Below are positions 56,407 to 64,000 of a stretch of DNA of 64,000 nt, piece by piece. How positions within the stretch are numbered: position 1 is the first letter of the stretch; every line of letters starts with the position of its first letter. The notes under the pieces were generated by a model that did no database searches, was not told the origin of the DNA, and saw nothing but the letters and a program-made list of their open reading frames with translations. The DNA lies in assembly GCA_947500875.1 (NCBI GenBank), contig CANMUN010000001.1:48538-112537 (forward strand). The letters are read 5' to 3'. The stretch comes from Flavobacteriales bacterium. GTDB taxonomy: Bacteria; Bacteroidota; Bacteroidia; Flavobacteriales_D; Crocinitomicaceae. The position numbers and the translations under genes are program-made.

Positions 56407-56799
56407 ATGTCGAATACTGTGAAAAAAGCCGTACGAAACCCCAATGCACCCGCACCTATCGGTCCTTATTCGCCCGCAGTGCAAGTGGGCAACCAACTGT
56501 TTGTGAGTGGGCATATTCCCCTGGATCCAACCAGTGGAAAACTTGTCACCGAATCCATTGAAAAAGCAACAGAACAAGTATTGACCAATATTTCCCGCTT
56601 GCTGGATGCCGCTGGTTTCAGCCTCAACGAGGTAGTCAAATGCAGCATTTTTCTTGCTGACTTTAACGATTTTCAGCGCATGAACGCCGTATATGCTACC
56701 TTTTTCGAAGACACCCCCCCTGCCAGAGAAACGGTCCAAGTAAGCCGCCTTCCCATGGATGCGATGATCGAGATTTCTTGCATTGCTGTTAAATCTTGA
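56407..56799 (+). CDS. RidA family reactive intermediate/imine deaminase
   Basis: PIGPYSPAVQVGNQLFVSGHIPLDPTSGKLV...NISRLLDAAGFSLNEVVKCSIFLADFNDFQRMNAVYATFF...PARETVQVSRLPMDAMIEISCIA. Confidence 0.93.
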   Translation: MSNTVKKAVRNPNAPAPIGPYSPAVQVGNQLFVSGHIPLDPTSGKLVTESIEKATEQVLTNISRLLDAAGFSLNEVVKCSIFLADFNDFQRMNAVYATFFEDTPPARETVQVSRLPMDAMIEISCIAVKS

Positions 56800-58754
56800 A
56801 TTCGGAAAAAAACATAGCGCTCTCGATAATCATTGTAAACTACAATGTAGCGTACTTTTTAGAGCAGTGCTTGAACTCGGTATTTCAATCCAAGGGGATT
56901 CATGCTTTTGAGGTCATTGTCGTCGACAACCGCAGCAGCGATAATTCCGTGGCGATGATTCGTCAAAAATTCCCACAAGTTCAGTTAATCATCAATCAAG
57001 AAAACCTGGGTTTTTCGAAAGCCAACAATCAAGGCATCGAAATTTCAAAAGGAGAATTTGTGGTGTTGTTGAATCCAGATACTGTGGTGGAAGAGTCCAG
57101 TTTCGAAAAAACGTTGGCTGCTTTCCAAAGCGATGCTAAGATTGGAGGCGTCGGAGTTCGAATGGTGGACGGTAAAGGGAAATTTCTCCCCGAATCCAAA
57201 CGCGGATTACCTACTCCATGGGTTGCATTTTATAAAGTTTTCGGATTAGCGGCTTTGTTTCCGCGATCGCGGCGGTTTGGCAAATACCACTTAAGTTATT
57301 TCAGCCCGAACGAAAACCACGATGTAGACGTATTGAGTGGCGCCTACATGGGATTGCGTAAATCCGTCTTGGAACAAACCGGATTATTAGATGAAACATT
57401 TTTCATGTACGGAGAGGACATTGATTTATCCTACCGGATACAAAAAGCGGGCTTTAAAAACCGCTATTTATCCGAAACCACCATCATTCACTACAAAGGG
57501 GAAAGCACCAAAAAAAGTTCCGTGAATTATGTCTTGGTGTTTTACAAAGCCATGATCATTTTTGCGAGGAAGCACTTTTCAAACAACCACGCCTTTTTCT
57601 TTTCTTTTCTCATTTATGCAGGGATTGTCGTCAGAGCAGCCGCGGCCTTGGTGCGGCGATTTGCCGTGATCGTATTGCCTACACTAACGAGCAGCCTGAT
57701 TTCTTTGGCGGGATTATACGCATTAATTTACCCTTGGCAATTGAACGACATTTCGTTTCCTAAATCCGCACTTTATTGGATGATCCCCCTGTATTGGGTA
57801 ATCTGGGCTTCAAGTAATTTATTGGGTGGAACCTATGACCCTCCTTTCAAACCCATCAAAGTGATTAAATCTACATTTTTTGCAACCTTCGTTATTTTGG
57901 TCATCTATGCGCTGCTGCCAAAAACCCTTCAATTTTCGAGGCTTTATATCGTTTTTGGTTCCTTATGGTTTATGCTCTGGATTTTAACGGACCGCTTCTT
58001 ACGCTACTGGTTGCTCCGCGAATCGAACGGGTGGAATCCACGGGGTAAAACGCGATTTTTGATCGTAGCTGATAAAGAGGAATTTACGCGAATCAAGACC
58101 ATGATTTTACAGCAATGGAGCGAAGTTGAGTACGTCCATGGGGCCCACCTCAAAGAGCCTTATTTGGAAAGTAAATCGCAAGGCAACACGATGATTGATG
58201 AAGGAAATTTCGGGAATTATGATGAAATTATTTTCAGCGCCAAAGACCTTAGTGCTCGAACGATCATTCATTGGATGACCTCCCTTGTGCGCACCAACGT
58301 TGATTTTAAAATTGCTCAACCTGAAACCGATTTTATCATCGGTAGCAATTCGATTGAAAAACCGGGTGAATATTATAAAATCAACATCAACAACCTCAGC
58401 CGACCCGAAAATCTGAGGTCGAAAAGGTTTTTAGACATCATTACCTGCCTGCTGCTGCTTATGAGCTCGTGGGCCATTGTTTGGTTTTACCGCAGCAAAA
58501 AAGGACTGTTTCGCAACATTTACCAAGTACTTGCGTCCCAAAAAACTTGGGTGGGATTTTTTCCAAGCGCCTCCCAATACACGGACCCACTGCTGCCCAG
58601 GATCAAAACCGGCGTTTTGCCACCTAGCATTAAACACCCCGAAGTATCCGATGAACTCAAAGACAAACTGAACTTGATATATGCGCGTGATTATTCCGTT
58701 TCGTACGACATCAAATTAATCTTAGCCTCGTTATTTCACTTAGACAGGTCATAA
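56796..58754 (+). CDS. family 2 glycosyltransferase with C-terminal multi-TM region and sugar-transferase-like remnant (TTG start)
   Basis: LSIIIVNYNVAYFLEQCLNSVFQS...VIVVDNRSSDNSV...NLGFSKANNQGIEISKGEFVVLLNPDTVV...SGAYMGLRKSVLEQTGLLDETFFMYGEDIDLSYRIQKAGF; TM region; C-terminal RSKRFLDIITCLLLL. Confidence 0.85.
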   Translation: MNSEKNIALSIIIVNYNVAYFLEQCLNSVFQSKGIHAFEVIVVDNRSSDNSVAMIRQKFPQVQLIINQENLGFSKANNQGIEISKGEFVVLLNPDTVVEESSFEKTLAAFQSDAKIGGVGVRMVDGKGKFLPESKRGLPTPWVAFYKVFGLAALFPRSRRFGKYHLSYFSPNENHDVDVLSGAYMGLRKSVLEQTGLLDETFFMYGEDIDLSYRIQKAGFKNRYLSETTIIHYKGESTKKSSVNYVLVFYKAMIIFARKHFSNNHAFFFSFLIYAGIVVRAAAALVRRFAVIVLPTLTSSLISLAGLYALIYPWQLNDISFPKSALYWMIPLYWVIWASSNLLGGTYDPPFKPIKVIKSTFFATFVILVIYALLPKTLQFSRLYIVFGSLWFMLWILTDRFLRYWLLRESNGWNPRGKTRFLIVADKEEFTRIKTMILQQWSEVEYVHGAHLKEPYLESKSQGNTMIDEGNFGNYDEIIFSAKDLSARTIIHWMTSLVRTNVDFKIAQPETDFIIGSNSIEKPGEYYKININNLSRPENLRSKRFLDIITCLLLLMSSWAIVWFYRSKKGLFRNIYQVLASQKTWVGFFPSASQYTDPLLPRIKTGVLPPSIKHPEVSDELKDKLNLIYARDYSVSYDIKLILASLFHLDRS

Positions 58755-58811
58755 AACAATCGATAAAATGAGACATTTTTACTACCTTTGCACCTGAGAA
58801 AATGCAGCACT

Positions 58812-60113
58812 ATGGCAGAAATTGAAATCCGCTTACCCAAAATGGGAGAAAGTGTAACGGAAGCGACGATCACGAATTGGCTTAAAAACATCGGTGATAC
58901 CGTTGCCATGGACGAACCTTTGGTTGAGGTCGCCACGGATAAAGTGGATAACGAACTTCCGTCCGAAGCTGCTGGAGTTCTCATTAAACAACTGTTTCAA
59001 AAAGACGAGGTCGCAAAAGTTGGGGATGTCATCGCCATCTTGTCCACCGGCGAAGTTTCAGTAAAGACCGAGCAGAAAGCTCCGGAAGTAAAAACCCCAA
59101 GTCCTCCACAGGAAGTCATTCCTGAAACCAACTCAAGTCCTTCCCTTTCGCAAACAACTGCCCCCATTCAGCAACATGCCAATCGTTTTTATTCGCCACT
59201 TGTTAAGAGCATTGCTCAACAAGAAGGGCTGAGTCAAGGCGAATTGGACAGCATTGCTGGCACCGGTTCAGAGGGTAGGGTTACTAAAAAAGACCTGTTA
59301 GCCTATCTGGAACATCGAGGAAATAACTCCGCAACACCATCTCCCGCCGTTATTCCTGCCCCTGAAAGCGTTTCAGCGCCGAAGCCGGTAGTTCAAGCTG
59401 CTGCCGGAGATGAAATCATTGAAATGGACCGCATGAGGAAATTGATTGCGGACCACATGGTAATGTCCAAACACGTATCTCCGCATGTTACGTCGTTTGT
59501 GGAGGCTGACGTAACGAATCTTGTCAACTGGAGGAATCGTGTTAAAAAAGAATTCCAGGAGAAAACAGGAGAAAACATCACCTTTACTCCGATATTCATC
59601 GAAGCCGTAGTCAGAGCGATACAAGATTTTCCCATGATCAATGTCTCCGTGAACGGCACGACCATTATCAAGAAAAAGGACATCAACATTGGTATGGCAA
59701 CGGCTCTACCCTCTGGAAATTTAATTGTTCCTGTAATAAAAAATGCGGATCGATTGAATTTGGTTGGCTTAACCAAATCCGTAAACGAACTAGCCAATAA
59801 TGCGCGAAACAATAAATTAAAACCGGAAGATATTCAAGGAGGCACCTACACCATTACTAACGTTGGTACATTTGGCAATGTCATGGGAACTCCCATCATT
59901 AATCAACCGCAAGTGGCGATATTGGCCTTAGGAGCCATTCGTAAAGTTCCTGCCGTCATTGAAACCCCGGAAGGCGACATGATTGCCATTCGGCAGAAAA
60001 TGTTCCTTTCCCATTCATACGACCACCGTGTTGTGGATGGTGCATTGGGGGGACAATTTGTACGTCGCGTTGCGGATTATTTAGAGCAATTTGACAGTTC
60101 TCGAAAAATATAA
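58812..60113 (+). CDS. dihydrolipoamide acyltransferase (2-oxoacid dehydrogenase E2 component)
   Basis: Lipoyl domain MAEIEIRLPKMGESVTEATITNWL...VEVATDKVDNELPSEAAGVL; E3-binding domain FYSPLVKSIAQQEGLSQGELDSIAGTGSEGRVTKKDLLAYL; catalytic SHSYDHRVVDGALGGQFVRRV. Confidence 0.94.
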   Translation: MAEIEIRLPKMGESVTEATITNWLKNIGDTVAMDEPLVEVATDKVDNELPSEAAGVLIKQLFQKDEVAKVGDVIAILSTGEVSVKTEQKAPEVKTPSPPQEVIPETNSSPSLSQTTAPIQQHANRFYSPLVKSIAQQEGLSQGELDSIAGTGSEGRVTKKDLLAYLEHRGNNSATPSPAVIPAPESVSAPKPVVQAAAGDEIIEMDRMRKLIADHMVMSKHVSPHVTSFVEADVTNLVNWRNRVKKEFQEKTGENITFTPIFIEAVVRAIQDFPMINVSVNGTTIIKKKDINIGMATALPSGNLIVPVIKNADRLNLVGLTKSVNELANNARNNKLKPEDIQGGTYTITNVGTFGNVMGTPIINQPQVAILALGAIRKVPAVIETPEGDMIAIRQKMFLSHSYDHRVVDGALGGQFVRRVADYLEQFDSSRKI

Positions 60114-60137
60114 TTAACTTAAGCACAAATTATTACT

Positions 60138-62432
60138 ATGAAATTCTTAAGCCTACTCATCCTTTTAGCTTCCGCAACTGCGTTTGGTCAAATGACCGAG
60201 AGCGAAGTACGAAAAATGGTATCCGATGCTGAAGAACCCCAATTGGTTATTCAATGTTCTCGATTTCTACAAGAGAACTTTTATCATTTTGCAGACATCG
60301 TTGCGGACAAATTGCTCAAATTAGACCCAAAAAACGGAAATTACAATTACCGAAAAGGATTTATTTTGTTGGGTTTGAACCGTGATCCGGAAACAGCCCT
60401 GAAGCATTTAGAATTAGGTTCTGCCAAAACTCAGATTAATTACGACATCTACAATCCACGCGAAACTGCAGCTCCCATCGATGTTTTTTACCATATGGGA
60501 GTATGCCATCACCGTTTGGGTAACTTAGAAAAGGCCTTGTTGAATTACAACAAATTCTTAGCCGAAACGCAAAAAAACTCAACGCTTATTCCCAATGCGA
60601 AAGTTCGTATCGAACAAGTAGCAGCAGCCAAAAAACTGGGGGGGCAAGCAAAACCTGAGAGCAATGCCCTGTACCCACCCATTAATACCGCATTTAATGA
60701 CCAAAACGCTATCATTTCTGCGGATGGAAAATCGTTACTCATTTCTTCGGCTCGTGCAAGGGAAAACAATAGCACTTCAGCTTACGTAGAACCTATGTTC
60801 AATGTACTTCCCGCTGACATTTACCAATTTTCCAAATCGAAAGAAGGTTGGAGCGACGCAAGCCTATTTCCGATGAATGAGCCAAAAATCGATGAACTCA
60901 TCAGCTCGGTTAGCACGAACGAACGAAAAGTCCATTATTCCTCATGGAACGACCCCAAGATTTACCTCTCAGAGTTAAGCAACGGTGTTTTTTCCAAAGA
61001 AAAAGAAGTTACTATCAACATTGATAACAAAAAGGAAAAAGCAGCTCCTTATAACCTTCAATTCAATGTGAGTTCCGATGGCAATACGGCTTATTTTGTT
61101 TCCAATGCCTTGAGTGGAAAAGGAGGTTGGGATATATTCATGGTCGAAAAAACCGGTGAAAATTGGGGTCCCGCCAAAAATTTAGCCATGCTGAATACCT
61201 CAGAAGACGAAATGGCTCCGTTCATTTCATTGGACGGTAAGACCCTCTATTTTGCTTCAAACTCCAAAGAAAGCATGGGAGGATTCGATATTTTCAAAGC
61301 TACGCGTGACGAAAACGGCATGTGGTCAAAACCGTTAAATGTTGGGGCAAAAGTTAACTCCTTGTCCGATGAAATTTCGTACAGCATGACCGCCAATGGA
61401 AAAATGGCCTTTGTTAGTTCCAACCGCATTGGAGGTCAAGGCGGTTACGATGTTTATGCTTTGGGGGTGGAAGAAACACCTTCAGGAACAGCCGTTTTAA
61501 ACGGTAGAATTGTCAATACCAAGGGAAATCCCATTCCAGAAAACTCCTACATGACGCTCAAATGCACCAATTGCGCTAATACCATGGAAACCGTGTTAAC
61601 CTCGCGCATGCGCGATGGAGTGTTTGTCTCAGCACTTGAGAAATGTAAAGAATATGAAATTGCTTATTACTACGGACCAGAAACCAAAAAAGCGTTTACC
61701 GATAAGTTTAAAACCGGTTGCGACAATGAATTCGAGATGATTGAAAAGAAAATGTTAATCATCGACGAAGACAAAGTCATTATTCCATTCCCAACCTATG
61801 AAGTGAAGGGTGTTGTTGTAGATATTACCACCAAGGCCCCCATTGCGGGTGCTACGGTTGCCTTATCCATGGACGGAAAAACCGTCTCTGCGACTTCTGC
61901 TTCTAACGGAATGTATTTCTCGAATATCCTCGACAAATACCAGTACGAAGATCATGTTAAAGGAACAGTAAAGGTTACGGCTGATGGATATTTGGCTGCT
62001 TCAGCCACCGTAGATGCAGATCTTTTATCGGATTCCGTGGTCACGGTTAATTTCCAACTGGAAGCAACGCAGAAAGGCTTTATCGGAGGGCCGTACTTGG
62101 TCAACTATCAGTTTGACCGGTACAATCTTACCGACTATTCAAAAAACAAACTTAAAGACGTGATTAAGGTGATGAACGACAACCCAACCCTTGCCATTGA
62201 AATTCGTTCGCATACTGACAGCCGAGGTCCTTCCATCTACAACCAGTGGTTGAGCGACATGCGTGCTAAAACCGCGAAAGAGTACATCCAAAAAAATGTG
62301 GTAAATCCTGAACGAATTACTGCAAAAGGTTACGGAGAATCCGAACTCTTAAAGCCTTGCGGTGATGGAGTTTCATGCAACGAGGCAGATCATTTGCAAA
62401 ATCGAAGAACCGAGTTCATTATCCTTAAATAG
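60138..62432 (+). CDS. OmpA family protein with TPR, PD40-type propeller and carboxypeptidase-regulatory-like domains (PorE-like)
   Basis: TPR-like N-terminus; SSDGNTAYFVSNALSGKGGWDIF / SLDGKTLYFASNSKESMGGFDIFK / TANGKMAFVSSNRIGGQGGYDVY; VKGVVVDITTKAPIAGATVAL; OmpA C-terminal EIRSHTDSRGPSIYNQWLSDMRAKTAKEYI. Confidence 0.88.
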   Translation: MKFLSLLILLASATAFGQMTESEVRKMVSDAEEPQLVIQCSRFLQENFYHFADIVADKLLKLDPKNGNYNYRKGFILLGLNRDPETALKHLELGSAKTQINYDIYNPRETAAPIDVFYHMGVCHHRLGNLEKALLNYNKFLAETQKNSTLIPNAKVRIEQVAAAKKLGGQAKPESNALYPPINTAFNDQNAIISADGKSLLISSARARENNSTSAYVEPMFNVLPADIYQFSKSKEGWSDASLFPMNEPKIDELISSVSTNERKVHYSSWNDPKIYLSELSNGVFSKEKEVTINIDNKKEKAAPYNLQFNVSSDGNTAYFVSNALSGKGGWDIFMVEKTGENWGPAKNLAMLNTSEDEMAPFISLDGKTLYFASNSKESMGGFDIFKATRDENGMWSKPLNVGAKVNSLSDEISYSMTANGKMAFVSSNRIGGQGGYDVYALGVEETPSGTAVLNGRIVNTKGNPIPENSYMTLKCTNCANTMETVLTSRMRDGVFVSALEKCKEYEIAYYYGPETKKAFTDKFKTGCDNEFEMIEKKMLIIDEDKVIIPFPTYEVKGVVVDITTKAPIAGATVALSMDGKTVSATSASNGMYFSNILDKYQYEDHVKGTVKVTADGYLAASATVDADLLSDSVVTVNFQLEATQKGFIGGPYLVNYQFDRYNLTDYSKNKLKDVIKVMNDNPTLAIEIRSHTDSRGPSIYNQWLSDMRAKTAKEYIQKNVVNPERITAKGYGESELLKPCGDGVSCNEADHLQNRRTEFIILK

Positions 62433-62437
62433 TCGAG

Positions 62438-63280
62438 ATGGCTTTATCGTTGGTTCGCCCACTGTGTTTTTTTGACCTTGAAACCACAGGAACCCAAATC
62501 ACCAAAGACCGCATTGTACAAATCGCTTTTGTAAAATTGCATCCAAATGGTCAGCGTGAAAAGAAATCCTGTTTGATCAATCCGGGCATTTCCATTCCTC
62601 CAAACATTGCGGAGATTCATGGCATCACCGACGAAAAAGTTAAAGATGCACTAAAACTTGAAGAAGTTGCCCAGGAGCTCATTGCCTTTGTCGGCGATTC
62701 GGATTTAGCGGGATACAATTCCAATAAATTCGACATTCCCTTCATGGTGGAAGAATTTTACCGTGTTGGTCATCCTTTCCCCATGGAAGGCAGAAATTTT
62801 GTCGACGTTCAGAACATTTTTCACAAAATGGAACAACGTACCTTAACTGCTGCCTACCAGTTCTATTGCGGGCAAATCATGGAGAACGCTCATGACGCGC
62901 TGTACGACACGGAGGTGACCCTTGACGTGTTCCTTGCGCAGTTGAACCGTTACGAACAATTAAGTCATGATATTCCTGCTTTGGCCTCCTTTTCGAGCAA
63001 CAGTCCAATGGGTGCTGTTGATTTCGCTGGACGTTTAGCTAAAAATGAACGCGGAGCCATTATGTACAATTTTGGAAAGCATAAAGGACGCACCGTAGAA
63101 GAGGTGATGCAACTTGAGCCCGGTTATTACGGATGGATGCTGGACGCGGACTTTCCTTTTCAAACCAAGGATTGTTTAAGAGCAGAAGTTGCGCGCTTAA
63201 AAGCGCTAAAAGCAGAGGATAAAACCGTCGGTTTTCAAGACAAACTCCAGCAACTTTCGACGAAATTCAAGAAGCCATGA
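62438..63280 (+). CDS. 3'-5' exonuclease (DNA polymerase III epsilon-like DEDDh) with exodeoxyribonuclease X-like C-terminal domain
   Basis: LCFFDLETTGTQITKDRIVQIAFVKL...NPGISIPPNIAEIHGITDEKV...AYNSNKFDIPFMVEEF-type motifs...NAHDALYDTEVTLDVF; C-terminal MYNFGKHKGRTVEEVMQLEPGYYGWMLDADFP. Confidence 0.92.
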   Translation: MALSLVRPLCFFDLETTGTQITKDRIVQIAFVKLHPNGQREKKSCLINPGISIPPNIAEIHGITDEKVKDALKLEEVAQELIAFVGDSDLAGYNSNKFDIPFMVEEFYRVGHPFPMEGRNFVDVQNIFHKMEQRTLTAAYQFYCGQIMENAHDALYDTEVTLDVFLAQLNRYEQLSHDIPALASFSSNSPMGAVDFAGRLAKNERGAIMYNFGKHKGRTVEEVMQLEPGYYGWMLDADFPFQTKDCLRAEVARLKALKAEDKTVGFQDKLQQLSTKFKKP

Positions 63281-63885
63281 AAATCGTTTGCATTGGCAGA
63301 AACTATGCAGAGCATGCCGCAGAAATGAAGGCCGAACTCCCAAGCGCTCCAGTGTTTTTCATGAAACCCGACACGGCACTGTTGCGTGACAATGCGTTTT
63401 ACCTTCCCTCGTTCACCCAGGATTTGCATTATGAATGCGAGTTGGTCGTGAAAATGGATAAAATGGGAAAGCACATCGATCCGGAATATGCGTCGAATTA
63501 TTACAGCCATATCAGTTTAGGGATTGATTTTACCGCACGTGACCTTCAAAACCGTTGCAAGGAAAAAGGACTCCCGTGGGAAATGGCCAAGGCTTTTGAC
63601 AACAGTGCTGTGGTCTCCGACCGCTGGTTGCCCGTAGAAGAATTCCCCCTCGAAAAGGCGCAATTTTCCTTCTATCAAAACGATATCTTGAAACAACAAG
63701 CCTCTGGAAGTGAAATGCTCTTTTCCATCGACCAAATACTGGGCTATGTTTCTCAACTCATCACCCTGAAAACGGGAGACTTAATTTTCACCGGAACTCC
63801 AGCCGGAGTAGGACCGGTGGCCATTGGCGATGCATTAAAAGGGGTTCTGGAAGGACAGGAAATGTTCCATATCACGGTGAAGTAA
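63277..63885 (+). CDS. fumarylacetoacetate hydrolase family protein
   Basis: MKIVCIGRNYAEHAAEMKAELPSAPVFFMKPDTALL...LHYECELVVKMDKMG...LGIDFTARDLQNRCKEKGLPWEMAKAFDNSAVVS...GDLIFTGTPAGVGPV. Confidence 0.94.
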   Translation: MKIVCIGRNYAEHAAEMKAELPSAPVFFMKPDTALLRDNAFYLPSFTQDLHYECELVVKMDKMGKHIDPEYASNYYSHISLGIDFTARDLQNRCKEKGLPWEMAKAFDNSAVVSDRWLPVEEFPLEKAQFSFYQNDILKQQASGSEMLFSIDQILGYVSQLITLKTGDLIFTGTPAGVGPVAIGDALKGVLEGQEMFHITVK

Positions 63886-63886
63886 C

Positions 63887-64000
63887 TCATTCCTTAACAA
63901 ATCTTGCCTTGAATCCACTTTCGAGAATCAAAGTATACAAGCCTTGCTGCAAGTGTTCAATATCAAGGACTATTTCCGAAGCCTTACCGGGATTTTCAAG
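63887..64000 (-). CDS. C-terminal fragment of a T9SS type A sorting-domain protein (truncated by the window edge)
   Basis: Reverse strand codes ...LENPGKASEIVLDIEHLQQGLYTLILESGFKARFVKE*, fitting the 'L..G.Y...I...G....KFV+' T9SS CTD ending. Confidence 0.7.
   Translation of the reverse strand, partial: LENPGKASEIVLDIEHLQQGLYTLILESGFKARFVKE

Noticed and set aside
1-64000. Search for CRISPR arrays, IS/transposases, integrases, phage genes, restriction or other defence modules
   Set aside because: No regularly spaced repeats of 24-40 bp and no recognisable transposase, integrase, phage structural, Cas or restriction-methylation proteins in the ORF track; only the short tandem/REP-like repeats listed.
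1-64000. tRNA and rRNA genes
   Set aside because: No intergenic stretch read as a cloverleaf with a GGTTCGA-type T-arm or as rRNA; a tRNAscan-SE run would be decisive.

Overview
The window is a gene-dense Bacteroidota chromosome segment, probably Flavobacteriales-like. Support comes from TAnnTTTG promoter boxes, a T9SS sorting domain, BshA, DUF4494/DUF2490 proteins and a small SRP RNA with the Bacteroidota-type loop. Most of it is housekeeping: pdxH, cdd, trmB, SRP RNA, dapD, purB, recQ, nifU-like, folD, bshA, elbB, meaB, map, rpsF-rpsR-rplI, fabI, rocD, a phosphohexomutase, a ZIP transporter, proS, trmN6, prfC, ndk, a TonB receptor, a trpG/pabA-like glutamine amidotransferase, RidA, a GT2, a 2-oxoacid dehydrogenase E2, a PorE-like OmpA protein, an exonuclease and a FAH-family protein. 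I saw no CRISPR array, prophage, IS element, rRNA or recognisable tRNA. The best candidate for an undescribed system is the tightly coupled operon at 7195-11075. It encodes a ribulose-phosphate-3-epimerase-like domain fused to CBS domains, a DAHP-synthase-family aldolase with a divergent substrate loop, a KdsC-like HAD phosphatase with an extra N-terminal HTH-like segment, and an alanine/saccharopine-dehydrogenase-like protein. This mirrors the KdsD(SIS-CBS)/KdsA/KdsC logic with altered specificity elements. Other points of interest are recurrent TAnnTTTG boxes 3-6 nt upstream of start codons (candidate leaderless mRNAs), a repeat-rich intergenic island after the SRP RNA with a related site at about 45.36 kb, a DUF4846/Kazal-like lipoprotein pair, a membrane-anchored alpha/beta-hydrolase-like protein, and a cysteine-bearing Crp-type regulator. 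All calls are from reading the sequence and supplied translations; no database search was run.
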